A stretch of DNA of 64,000 bases from the NCBI RefSeq assembly GCF_030052815.1, contig NC_079510.1:3687528-3751527 (forward strand). The letters are read 5' to 3'. The position numbers and the translations under genes are program-made. Shown here piece by piece: positions 22,301 through 36,300 of the stretch. How positions within the stretch are numbered: the first letter of the stretch is position 1; each line of letters opens with the position of its first letter. This DNA comes from Hevea brasiliensis. Taxonomy: Eukaryota; Streptophyta; Magnoliopsida; Malpighiales; Euphorbiaceae. A model generated the notes under the pieces. It did no database searches, had not been told where the DNA came from, and saw only the letters and a list, made by a program, of their open reading frames with translations.

Positions 22301-23802
22301 CTTCAAAACCATCTTCTATGCTGTCTTAAACCATCATTTTTTGAACTGCCCTTAAAATCATTTTAAATCGGGACTTGAACCAGAATTGGCGGTTCAGGAA
22401 CCATCCTCCAGATCGTCCTATAACAATTTGATTTAAGTTTATGATTTCATTGAACCTGAACCGGTTATTCAGGAACCATAACTGGCAGTTCTTGAGCTGT
22501 GGCTACTCCTAGGCTGGGGTGTAAATGACTAGTCTAACTATTTATCTTCAATTTAAAATTGTGTGGATGCCCATATCAATAAAACCAAACAAACTCTAGT
22601 CTACCCATTTACGCAATTGGTGATAGATTAAAAGTAGTAGTGGCTGCAGTTATTGATTGGCTTGTTTTTATTCATTTAATTCAATACCCATTAGTAGGGG
22701 TATGCTCACTATACCAAAATTATTATATTGAGAATAAAAATTTGTACTCAAAAAGCTATTTATTTGTCTTTATATATTTTTAGAGACAAATAATAATTTG
22801 TCCAATTTACTGCTGAGACAAAAAATTGTCTCTCTTTCCATTTTAACAAACTATATTATTTACCCCTAAATCCATATTTAAAGACAAATTAAATTGACTT
22901 TAATTGTTTATTCTAAAATTTCTAAATTTACTTTTAGAATCAAATAAATTTGTCTCTAATAATATTTTCTAAAAATAAATAATCTTATCATTATATATAA
23001 ATTTCTTCATGTCATTAATTATTAATATAAATGCATTTATTTTTCTTTAATAATATAATATTTATTTACTACTAAAATTTAAATGAAATTTATTTAAATT
23101 ACTAAAATAATAAATATTACTTAATACGAATAAATATAATTTTAAAAAATAAACTATAACTACCAGAGCCCTGTATTTGGACTTCACTTTTTGCTTGAAA
23201 TGTTAAGGAAGGAGGATCGCCTTTTATAGGAAAACCATCACCTTCCAAGTCCTTGAAAAAACCATGTGGGACATCGCTTTCTTTTTTTTATATATAAATT
23301 ATTATTTTTTTAATTTATAATTTGGAATTAAAATTTTCAGTTCATCATGTAAATGCTTTACTATAATAAAGAGTTAATAATATATTATATTATGTAATCA
23401 AATTTTATTATATTTATTATATTACTTATAATTTTTAAGTACAAATTTAATTAAAAATAATAATATTAAAAAATAAATATATTAATACATGTATGATTAA
23501 TAAATTCAAATCAACAAAATATTTGTAGTTTAATGGTAAAAGTGTTTTTATCAAATTTTTGAGCTTGTTCCTTTAGAAATTAATAACACTTGTTAGCTCA
23601 ATGATTAATAACAATACATTGATTAAAAGCTTTAATTATATAGATTAAAAAAATATATAATTTCTTTATTTTATTATATACAAACATAATACAATATTAG
23701 TATATATGTATATGTATTTATATGTTTAATTTTTTTAAAATCACTTTTTTTATTTAACTATATATAATCTATACATACTTAACACACCTTATATAATTTA
23801 TT

Positions 23803-23872
<70 letters not shown>

Positions 23873-24255
23873 TTATTAAAGTTTTTTTATTATGGACAAA
23901 GGGAATCTTTTTTAGTGAAAAATTAAAAAAAAAAAACTTAGAACTTCTTATATAAATGTAGTTAATCCTAATGAACTAAAAACAAATAATATAATATTTA
24001 GAGTCTAATAAGTTTCGCCTTAAAAAATTAATTATTAGAAGCAAATAATTATACATTTAGAGACTAATAAGTTTTTGCCTCAAAAAATTAATTATTAGAT
24101 ACAAATAATATAACATTGAGAGAATAATAAGTTTTTGTATCAAAAAATGAGTCATCAGAAACAAATAATATAATATTTAAAGACTAAAAAATTTTTTGTC
24201 TCAAATAATAGTTATTAGTAACATATATCTTATTTGTCTCTAAAAGACAATATTG

Positions 24256-24325
<70 letters not shown>

Positions 24326-27300
24326 CAATCTTAATTTCGTATAAATATATAATTATATTGAAAGTATATAATACATTTAAAAAAAATTATAGAAAAACAT
24401 GTATAAAATCAGTTTTTGGTTGGGGACCCTCGAAAGCCATGCATAGCCCTATCCATTAGTACCCTTTTATAATGGATGAATAATTTGCCACCTTTACACT
24501 GACAAAGCAAAGGGCACCCTATGAGATTTTTAGAAAAAATTTATATTCAAACATTAATTGGTTTTATTACGAGGCAACATACATGTGTGTATGGTGCTTG
24601 CTGATAAAGAAGGAGGCTGAATGGAAGAAAGAGAGGGGGTGGGGAGGGGGGGGGGGGGGAGGGGGTGGTGGTGTGGTGTTTTGCTCTATTGTTGGAGTTA
24701 TATTGGTTCTTTCTCACTCTTTCCCTGCTCCTATATTTCCTCTTTCAGCCTTAATTTCTAATTTTTTTTCCCCTAAGAACCATAATGTGTAGTGGCCTTT
24801 TATTTAATCTGCCTTTAAATTTCGGTCCCAATTAACATGTGCGGGAAAATAAATTCGAACAAAATTTTTCTTAGCACATATTTTTTCTCAACTTTTATTA
24901 GTTAAACTTAAATAAACATTGGTATTTGCAAATTTTTTCATAACATGACTACTAATAGACTAATAGTTGGTAGAAATGGTGAAGAGGGGGAGTCAAAGGT
25001 TGAAATTTAGACAAAGATCATGGCATCTATATCTAATTTTAGAAAAAAAAAAAGAATTGCATGGTGAGTTTTGCTCAAAGTGTTAAACAATTACATTTGA
25101 TAACTTGTGTAGTATTTAGGTAACTTCTAATTGTTTCTTTTCTGTTTTATTTTTTGAATATCTATCTAGTAGTGATTTATGCTGCATATCTATATTTAGG
25201 AACTGTTTTTATGCCTCCAAAGTGGGCCTTAGGTTATCAACAATGCCGTTGGAGCTATGATTCTGATAAAAGAGTTCGTGAGGTATAGTATTGATGCATT
25301 ATGTCAATATGTTGATCACTATGGGATCTCAAGCTAGATTGTTTTCATTTATTTATAACTATGGAAAGTCAAGTTTTACTATGGGCCTTTGATAGTTAGA
25401 CATCATATATCCTTTCTTCTTGTTGTTGAGCCTTTTGCACTTGTAGATTGCCGAAACATTTAGGAAGAAGGGCATTCCTTGTGATGTCATATGGATGGAC
25501 ATTGACTACATGGATGGTTTTCGCTGTTTCACATTTGACCAGGCATGTTTCCCGTATATCCTTTGGATGATAAATTCATCCCTAATTAAATTGAAATGTT
25601 AGGTTACTCTATGGTTAAATACTTCTCTTTTTTTTTTTTTTTTTTTCCTTGAATAAGCTCAATGTGATTATTCTTTCCTTGCCTCATTGCTTCTTGCTAC
25701 ATATTCACTATTAGACAATGTTGAAATTTGCCACTTATGGATGATAACTATCCGATTTTAGGATCAAGAATGATATTTTTCCATGGAGCATATTTAGTGG
25801 CTTGCATTATCATAATCTTGGTAGTCATACCTATGGACCTATTTGAGTTCCTACATATACAAATACAAAACACAAATACATAGATATGTCATATACATAT
25901 ATTCTATGTAGAAAAGAAAGTTTATGATATTCCCATTTCCAGTAAAAAATGAATTCTTCTGCATTATTGGTGGCCTGAGGCTATCCACAGACTCCAAAAT
26001 TGAATCCCACCTTCAACTTAATAATTCAAGTCTCAAGATGCAAATAAACCAAATGTGCATTATTCAAGTCTTTAAAGGTAATTGTTAAAAATGAAGAGGG
26101 AGAAGAAATAGAAAGAGAATGTGGGGAAGATGGGAGAAGAAATAGGTTATATATGCTATTACACATAAACTAAGAATGGTATGTTACCCATTTACAACAC
26201 ACAAGCAAATTTATAGGCATAAACATAGCACACATTCATGGGCCTAATTTACCTAATCACAGCTTAATAATTTCACTTATTCAATCATTCACAACTAGCA
26301 TTCTAACACTGCCCCTCAATTCAGAGCATACATGATATATGCTCCTAGCTTATTACAAATGTAATCCATCCAAGTACCTTTAAGCGATTTGGTGAAAATG
26401 TTTGTTAATTGGTTGTTTGAATTGATGAAATTAGTAGCAATATATCTTGACTTGATCTTCCACCTGATGAAATGACAATCCACCTCTATGTGTTTTGTCC
26501 TTTCATGAAAAACTGGACTAGAAGTGATATGTAATGCTACTTGATTATCACAAATCAACTTCGTATGTTTGATATCCCCATGTTTCAATTCTTAAAGAAG
26601 TTGTTCCAACCAATAATTCTGCTTTTACACTTGACCTAGCAACTGCATCTTGCTTCCTACTTTTCTAAGGTATTAATTTTCCTCTGAATAAGACACAATA
26701 TCTTGAAGTAAACTGTTTGTCTAAAGGAGAACCAATCCATTTTGCGTCTGAATATCCAATAAATTTTGAGTGACACTTGTCTTTATCTAGACTGTGCAAT
26801 TTTAATTTCCATAAAATATTGCAATTTACCCAAGTCTTTGATCTTAAAGTAATTGGAAAGGTGTTGTTTTAATTGAGTAATTCCATCACGATGACTACCT
26901 ATGATAACAATATCATTGACCTAAACCACGAAATAGATGGTCTTACCATGATCAGTATGATGATAAAATACTAAATGATCAACTCCACTTTGAGTCATCC
27001 CAAATTGTTGGACAAAAGTACTAAACTTTCCAAACCATGCCCTTGGAGACCCTTTTTTTTTTTTGTTCTTGAAAGGATTAATGTAGTCTACATTCTAAGC
27101 CTAAGCAGCAAAATTGCTCCATATAATCCGGTTCTACCAACTCCCCATTTAAGAAAGCATTTTTGATGTCAAGTTCATGAAATGGCCAATGATGAATAGT
27201 AGCCACTAAGATAAGTAGGTGAAAAAAAGGCAACGTTGGCCACTGGAAAAAACTATCACTATAATCTTGCAAAAAAATTTGAGTGTGTCCTTTAGCAACA

Positions 27301-30300
27301 AGTCAAGCTTTTAGGTGATCAAATTTTCCATGATGACGAACCTTATTTGTATAAATTCAACAAAAACCAACAGTAGACTTTCTATGAGGCAAGGGAATTA
27401 AATCCTAGTACTATTAGAATGAAGATTAGTAATTTCCTCAACCATTGCCTTGTGCCTCCTAGGATGAGATAATGCTTCCCTAATGGTTTTTGGAACTTGG
27501 ATAGAGTAAAATTTGGAACAAAAGCATAATAGGGTGAAGACCAAGGATAATAATTAAAGAGATTGTAAATGGGATAAGGATTATGATAAGTACAAATACC
27601 TTTATGAAGAGCAATGAGTAGAGTAGCTGCTTCTGCTAGAGGCATAACCAGTGTAAGTGATGATGTTAACATAAGAGATAAGTAACCTAGGGCATTTTAT
27701 GGACTTGTATCATCAAGAAAAGCATCATTCATGTTAGTCTGAGGATTTGGATGAGGTAGTTGTAAATAGACCTAAAGAGGAGATGGGATAGCATTTGGAG
27801 TAGGAATAAGAGGAACTAGGAGAGCTTTAGAGATGAAGTTTTGGTTTACTGCTTAGGTGAGAAGTTCGAAGATGTTTTAAGAAGGTTACATCTACTGATA
27901 TGAAATATTTTTTTGTGGTTGGCTTATAAAATTTGTAACCTTTCTAAAGGTGAGAATATCCTAGAAAAATACATTTAACAGATTTTGGTTGAAACTTGTC
28001 TTTCCAGGAGCAAGATTATGAATAAGCAAGTACAACCAAACACACAAGGAGAAAGATGATATGGATTGTGATATGGAAACAAACAAGAATGAACACCCTA
28101 ATTCTATAAAACAGAAGAAGACATATGATTAATTAACAAGCAGTAAGAACATCCTCCCAAAAATGAAATGGAACATGATGATGCATGAGTAAAGTACAGG
28201 CTGTTTCAATAAGTTGCCAATCCTTATGTTTAGCTACTCTATTTTATTGAGGGGTACGAGCACAAGAAATTTGATAAATGATTCCTTATGAAGATATGAA
28301 ATATTGAGAAGGAAGAGAAAAATATTCTCATGTATTGTTAATACATAACACTAATGGAAACACCAAATTGAATATGTATCTTAGCTAGGGGTGCAAATGA
28401 ACTGAGTCGAGTTGAGCTTTAAAGAGCTCAGGCTTAGTTCATTAAAATATTGTTTTGAGCAATTTGCCAGTAGCTTGGCTCATTTACATCCCTAATTAGT
28501 TTAAGGTTTAGAGTTATGAAGTTCAAACTATGCATTTTTTATTAGCTCTCACATAAAAAATAATTTAAATTTCATAAAATATTAAATTTAAATTACAAAT
28601 AAATATATTCTATAAATACATTTTATATGTTGATTATATCATAGTTTTTTTTAAAAAAAATATTTTTTTTACAACATTCATAAATAAAATAATAAATATT
28701 TATAGTATAATGAAATACAACAATTAATATAAATGTTTTTGTAAATGAACCTATTTAACAAGCTTGCTCGCGAGCCTTAATGAGCTGAATATTTATAAGC
28801 TCGAACTCGACTCATTTATTAAATGAACCTAAAAATCAATCTTGAACTCGACTCATTTTCTAAACAAGCCAAACTGAGCCTGAGCAACTTGCAAACAACT
28901 TGGTTTATTTACAACATTAATCTGAGCACAAAAATTTTAAAGATAGAAAATAATTTAGAATTATCTTTCATAAAAAATAAGCAAGTGCATTAAGAATAAT
29001 GAAATCCTATAGTTGAACTGACATAAATCGGACCCTATATGTCCAAATGAACAATGTCAAGAATGAATGCAACCCGGTTGTTAACTCGCTTGGGAAAAGA
29101 AAAACGAGTTTGTTTTACAAGCTAACATGACTCACAATTTAAGGAAGATAAGGTAGAAAGAGTAGGAACCAGTTTCTGGAGTTTGGATATACTAAGATGA
29201 CCCAAACGACTATGAAGAATATCAAGAGAAGTAATGAAAGGAAAAGCAATTGAAGATTTTCTATAATTTAGTTATTTTGATTCATGTCCTATGCCAATCA
29301 CCTTCCCCATAACTCGGTCCTGCGTAATAATAGAATCAGTTATCAATATGACAAAATAATTAAGGTGTTTGGTTAATTTGCTAATGGAGATTAAATTTTA
29401 TGGACACTTAGAAGCAAATATTACTGAAGTTAAATAAACAGAGGGGAGAGAACATGCCTCCCCTACTCCTTTAATCACAATTTTTGAACTATTGGCTAAA
29501 GTATCATTAGTTAATTAGGAAAAGATTTCTATCACAAGAGATCCATGGTGATAGTCAAGGATCTATTAGAAGCACCAAAATCAAGGATCCATAGTCCAGT
29601 GGATAAGGATAATTTTAGACAATCAAAGATATTACCAAATTAGGAAAATGAGAATAATTGCTGGTTGGAAACTGATACTATAAGTATTGTTCATATTTGA
29701 CTCTAGTCAAGGTGATAGAATTAGTTAATTAATGAGCAGGATGACATATGATTGTATTTATGGAGATTGCTTTGTCAATCACCTTTTGTTTTAATCAGAT
29801 AGGAATAATATCTTGAATTTATAAGCGCAAGAAGTACAAAAGCAGTAGCAATAGAGTTGGTCTTAAAAAAAAAATGAAAAGAAAAGAATGGTGGAGGGAT
29901 ACTAAATTACCTCAAGAAAGACTTTGAAACGGCTGGGGTTTCACGATGCCTAGAGAAAGGAAGGAGGGCCAAAAGCTAAAAATCTTAGAAAATATACTAA
30001 AATAGACTTTTGTAAGATGAGAGAAGACAAATCTGCAATAATCCAATACACCAAAATACTTTTGTTCTCTGAGACACCCAAAATACCAAGGGATTTAGTT
30101 GAAGGTCTGCAGCTGGAAGGAGTTGCACAATCAAAGTGAGGTGACTAGTGTTGATTGCAGTGGAAAAAGAATGGTTGACGACATCTCATTCGCATGCATG
30201 TGTATAAGAGTCCAGAACCTTGTGATGGTGCATTTAGTGAGGGGCTTTCCAAAGGCAAGATTCTAAGGCAGAGCCGATTAGTGGCAGGTGGCGTAATTGG

Positions 30301-33300
30301 GATAGGTGGTGAGGGCTAACAACTCTCAAACGCCCTTTGATTAAAAAATGTGACTCATTTCTTAAAAAATAAAATAAGGGAAGGGGAAAAATGGAGGATA
30401 GAAGACCAGAACCTACAAATCTCCTAACTTTTAGATAATGAAATGATAGAAGTAATAGAAAGAGAATGTGGGGAAGAATTGCCTGATTATTCCTTCAAGC
30501 CTTTGGGTATATGTACTGTTACATAAAATAAGAATGGTATGTCACATATTTACAGAACATAGCCACATTTTCAGGCATAAACATAGCTCACACTCACAGC
30601 AGTTCACTCAATCACAGCTTAATCTCAATACCCAAATACTCATTCAGAACTAGCATTCTAAAAGCAACCATCTAAGTGCAAGTATCTAAATAGTCTAGCC
30701 ATGTTTAAACCACCATTCTTACAACTCTGCTTTATTGGGGCAACTAGGTTTATGGACATTTTGTGAACAATTAACGATTATATTTCCTCTGGATGCATTT
30801 ACTATTGTGCTCTATAATTTTATTAATTTCTTATCTTTTGCCAAATTCACTACTCATTAAGAATGATCAGAATCAAGGATATTGGCATAGATAGAAATGT
30901 ATGTTCTGTGATAAACTTGCAATTGTCAATCTTGACATAGAAATTTTGTTATGAATTATTTCAGGAACGTTTTCCAGATCCACAATCTTTGGTGAAAGAT
31001 CTCAATGATATGGGTTTTAAAGCAACTTGGATGCTTGACCCTGGTATCAAATGTGAAGAAGGTTATTTTGTGTATGATAGTGGTTCTGAAAGTGATGTTT
31101 GGGTTCAAAGAGCAGATGGAAGACCATTTATTGGTGTGTTTCAATTTGCATTCAGAAATTACTTATCTATTTGCCTCTGCCTCTCTCTCTCTCTCTCTCT
31201 CTCTCACCACCACAAACACCACCCCCAACCCAACTAATAGTCCAAAAAAAATGTTGAGTTATTACTCTTTTCCTATCCATTTTTAGGGGAGGTGTGGCCT
31301 GGGCCTTGTGTTTTCCCTGACTTCACACAATCAAAGGTTCGCTCTTGGTGGGCTAGTTTAGTTAAAGATTTCATTCCTAATGGCGTTGATGGCATATGGA
31401 ATGATATGAATGAGCCGGCTGTTTTTAAGGTGACTCGCATTGTTATTTTCTTAGTGCTTGCAATTTCTTCAATGCTACTTAGACTTATTATTTAACTTTA
31501 CAGGTAGCAACAAAGACAATGCCTGAAAGCAATATTCATCGAGGAGATGATGAACTTGGGGGTTGTCAGGAGCACTCATACTATCACAATGTATTCATCC
31601 TTTCCTTTTTTCTTGTTTTCTTTTAATAAGAGAATGATTTCTACTAATGGAATTTAAAATAGTTCCATGTTGTGATTGCTTTTATTTGTATTTATTGTTG
31701 ATAATCAAATAAAATTCTGAACTTGAAGTTCTTATTTTTAGGTATTTGGCATGTTGATGGCAAGATCAACATTTGAAGGCATGAAATTAGCCAATGAAAA
31801 TAAGCGTCCCTTTGTTCTTACTAGGGCTGGATTTATTGGCAGTCAAAAGTATGCTGCAACATGGACAGGAGACAACGTTTCAAATTGGGAGCATCTGCAC
31901 ATGTCCATCTCCATGGTTCTTCAATTGGTGAGTAATATATGAAGTTTGAGAAACTAGATTGTTGTAATTTAGGGCTAGAAGTCTTAGGAAAATATGGAAA
32001 ATTGAACATACGAGAGGTCTACAGTTTATGAATGTCTTATATGAATATCATTAACAAAGTTTGCCTGATCAAAATGATGAAGATTACGCACCTTGCATCC
32101 TCTTTTCTCTGGATCATTGGATTTTTGGGCTAGCAATCTTAGTTTTATGCATAATTGAACCATGGATTGATTTGAATTGCTTTAGGAGGAAAAGGCTATC
32201 AAATGTGCAACAATGAAAAAATAGTTGGAACAAATGGCTTTCGTAAAGTTTTTGCATATGTTGAACTAAGGACATGATTCTATTAGGGCTTTGATTTTAA
32301 ACGTTGTAAAACTTCACTTGTAGAGACCTTTATTTGTCCTTTATTTGTTTCTATTATTGTATCAAATAATGGCTACTAATGAATTTTGAATGCCCCATTA
32401 AGACCTTGATGCCCTAAATGATACTTAGAAAAAAGTTGCGTGGTTAACTACTTTCTATGCAAATGATGTTGTGATTATAAGATATGATATTGAAGGTATT
32501 CAAGCACTATATAGATGTTAAGGCCCCTGATTAGGGATCACGTTACAGGTCTATGGATAGAATTTGTAGGTTGTTTTGAAGTTTATAAGGGGAGTGTAAC
32601 AGGGTTTTTCTTCTTACCACCTACGATTGCTAACTTATGGGCTTGTCAGAGAGCACGCGAAAATCTCTTAAGTTGAAAGTGTATTCTAATCAGTTTGGTA
32701 TTCTAGGAATGTATATGTGTATAGATGATTAGTGTTCAATCAATATAACAACTACATATCTATTTTCTCAGTCTTTGTTTATTTTGATTGTCTTTTCACC
32801 CTAAATAGCATATCTATTTTGTTGAATTTTATTCTTTTGTCGATCTCATTTTCCTTATCATAATCCCCCTTGTCTTCCATTCTTCCTTCTTTTCTTGAAT
32901 TGTTCATTGATTCTTTGTATTTTTCAAAGCATAGTTTGATTTGGAAGGAAGTAGAAAATAATTGTCTTTTTATCTAGAGGAAAATAAATTACTTCAATAA
33001 TAGAAATACCTTATGGGTTCATTACTTGCAACATAATTATTTTCTCTAATTTTGGTTTTACTTTTTGAATAGGGACTCAGTGGTCAACCATTTTCAGGAC
33101 CTGATATTGGCGGATTTGTTGGAAATGCAACGCCTAAGCTTTTTGGAAGGTGGATGGGTGTCGGTGCAATGTTTCCTTTCTGTCGTGGGCATTCTGAAAA
33201 AGCCTCTTTTGACCATGAGCCATGGTCTTTTGGAGATGAGGTTTGTCCTCTGCACTAGCAATTTGATAGTAACCATCTTTAGATTTCCTACTACTGATAT

Positions 33301-36300
33301 GTATATAGATATTCCATTTAATTAGGCAAAGCCCAAAGTTGATTTAATGCTATGGTAGATTTGTTTAGACCTGAACCTGAGATAACTATGTAAAATATTT
33401 CTTTTTCATAAGTATCATAGCTTATATCATGTTGCTTTAATATCATGTTTGCACCTATCTTATCTCTTTCTAAATTTTCTATATTGCTTTTCAAGTTTAT
33501 CTTAATTATCCTATCATGCTGGCAACTATGTTATGAACTTACTTCAGTTCCAACTTCCAATAGTGTGAAGAAGTTTGTCGTCGGGCATTAAAGAGACGTT
33601 ATCGCCTTATACCACACTTATATACTCTATTTTATGATGCTCATATAATGGGTACCCCAGTGATGACTCCTACCTTCTTCGCTGGTATGTGCTTGTGCCC
33701 TTGAATAATCCAATTTCATTTGAATGAGTTTGGAAAAAATATGTTCTTTTTAGTGCTTAATGTATGCAAATTGCTTTTGCAGATCCAACAAATCCTAGCT
33801 TAAGGACCATTGAAAATTCCTTCCTTTTGGGTCCACTTTTGGTTTATGCAAGGTTTTGCTCTCTTTATTTTCAGATAAATCACTAGGTTATGACACAAAC
33901 GTATATGTGCTTTGTTGACTTTATATCAATGCACACAATATGGGTTGGTTTATAAGTTTTTTTTTTTTATCTAATACTTATTGCTATGTTACATAAAGAC
34001 CATTGTGTGGTATAATGATAAGAGCTTAAGTTTTCAATGGAATGTTTACAATTATAAGGACTGATAGTGATTCATGAAAGGAGTGTTGTTGTGTTACGTA
34101 TAAGAGAAGGGGAGAAGGCTGATAAGTAGCTTATTCTAAATTAATTATAGTAGGCACAATTACCCGTAGTTATTTATGATTTGTTATATAACAAACTATA
34201 ATATATACATATTCAATTGTAAAGTGGGAATTCATTGATTGATAGACTGAGAATTCAACACTATTCTTCTCCTTCTCCTCCTCCTTTTCCCACCCTCATT
34301 TCCCTTAATTCCTTAGGACTAGTTTTCCATTCCTAACATGTTTCCAAAATTGCCTTATGGGGTCTTACTTGCCATTCCCATAATTGTAACCACCTCATAT
34401 TTTTTTTTCCCCAGTCTTCCCATCACATGTTAGGGCTAATCAAATCTCCATTCTTTTTGCTGCACATAGGAGGCATTTGGTATAAGGTTAACAAGGGCTA
34501 ATAATTACCCTTGTAACTTTTAACGCCTCATTAATGTTGTTTAGATACTTAAAAGATTATATTAACTTTTTACTTCATTAATATTTAAAACCTTTTGAGG
34601 GGTTAAATACTAACCTTGGGAGGACTAGGTTAATAATTACTCTCTTTAAATGTTAAAACTTGCAAAAATAACATTTAACTCTTAATTTTTTAATCTTTTA
34701 CCAAACACACTCCTAGGGGTAATCAAATGAAAAGAACCAAAATTGAAAAAGTGAAATTGAAAAAAATGGTTAGATGAGCCGATTAAATTAGATAATAGCA
34801 TGGTTTTTCATTTTGGGCATGTGCAGGAAGTGGCACAGTAGGATAAATTGAGAGAATGGAGATTGAAATGGTTTGGATGTGTGCCTTGCAGACTAAGCAA
34901 ACTCATCAATGTAGAAGGTTGGGCACATTGAATTTAAGTGATAAGAGAAAGGAAGTAAGGTTAGAGCTACTATGACATGGGAGGAAATAGTGAGGAGTAT
35001 ATAATACTAAATCAATAAAAAAAATGGAGCAAATGGATCTATATATCCAACGCCAATTAGTTTTGGATTAAGGACACCAATACAAGCTTATAAGGGACCT
35101 TACAACCTACAAGCTCAATGCGGGAGCCTACAACTTGTTTAAAAGAAAGAAAAGACTAAAAATTTTTGCACACTTTATTCCTTATTTCAAACCATGTATT
35201 AATACTATTATTATTGGGCTTTATTTGGAATAATACATTTGATTACATAATTAACTCATTATTATAGATTGTTGCTGATCAATATAATCAAATCATAGCC
35301 GTAGATTGCTACATAATTTCTATAATAAGAACTCGCTTATCATACCTGTGTGAAAAGAGAAAACTTGGTTTTCTTTCTTTAATTAAATTGGTTTACTCTT
35401 TCGGTCGATGAATTTGGCTCTCCCAGTCTTGTGGTCTTACATACCTGATCCAGGCTCTCAGATCAAATCTACGAGTCTTCCAGTCTACCGCCCTTGGGGA
35501 AGGCACCGGATCAACTCCACTAGTCTTATAGTTTACTTATTCCCCCATTGCCCTTTTCCTCAGTCTCTTGTACATCTTCCCCTAACTTGGAATGGAGCTT
35601 GTCCTCAAGTGAGAAGTCAAGGACGTGGAATGTACGTGGTTAATGTATCCTAAAAAGCTTCCACAATACATTTACCTTACAATGCATGAGTAGTTCGAAT
35701 TTGTCTCTAGAATATCAATGATCTAAAATGGCTTGTGGTGGGTTAAATACTGTGAAGGTTAATGCGTCAGGTAAGGTGGGAGTGATATGGTGGGTGCCAG
35801 GATGAAACAGCATTATTTGAGACACATAGAACACTAGGTGAATCTTTCAATTGGGTGGGAGGGAGAGCTTATAAAGTAGTAGAGCCAATCTTTTGGATTA
35901 CGAGGTATGGTCCGTAATATTTGGCATTCAGTTTATTATTTGAACATTTTTGTGATAAAGGTTTGCCTCGCGATTTGGAACACATGATCTGGATTCTGGA
36001 ACCTAAGGGGAGAAGGCAAATCTGGTAACTATGGTTTAGTGAAAGAGTTGAAATAGCTTTTGTGTGGTTTTTATCTCCCATGTATATTGGACTAGAATCC
36101 ATAAAGCTTTTCATTTCTATATCTCAACTCTTTCCTTTAACATGGAAAAATTTTAGTTCTTGTGGTAGATATTTAAAGTCTGACTCAAGTCTGATCCATT
36201 GAGTTACAATCATATTGGAAGGAAAGTGAATTTAGTTGCAGACTGGGCAGCTGAATCATCCATAATGGTTGTTCTTCCCCCAAATTGGTTTTCTAGTCCT

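Larger units (their letters stand above)
20368..25199 (+). other. GH31 copy A intron 4 (4.8 kb, repeat-rich)
   Basis: The intron separates exon 4 (ending ...SHAI plus one base) from exon 5 ([18 protein letters not shown]). It contains a 25-G run (21,363-21,387), a hAT-like element, a CACTA-like element with TA microsatellites at about 23,806-23,868 and 24,258-24,322, and a second G-rich tract (14-G run at 24,646-24,659). I see no gene. The small frames here, such as 24,583-24,792, are accidental. Confidence 0.8.

Noticed and set aside
23806..24322. CRISPR-like or functional repeat array
   Set aside because: These are TA microsatellites and degenerate ~59-bp tandem units in a plant intron, without regular spacers.
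35408..35653. Plus-strand frame repeated at 62,570-62,836
   Set aside because: It overlaps a decayed minus-strand gypsy trailer and has no protein motif; its repetition reflects the segmental duplication.
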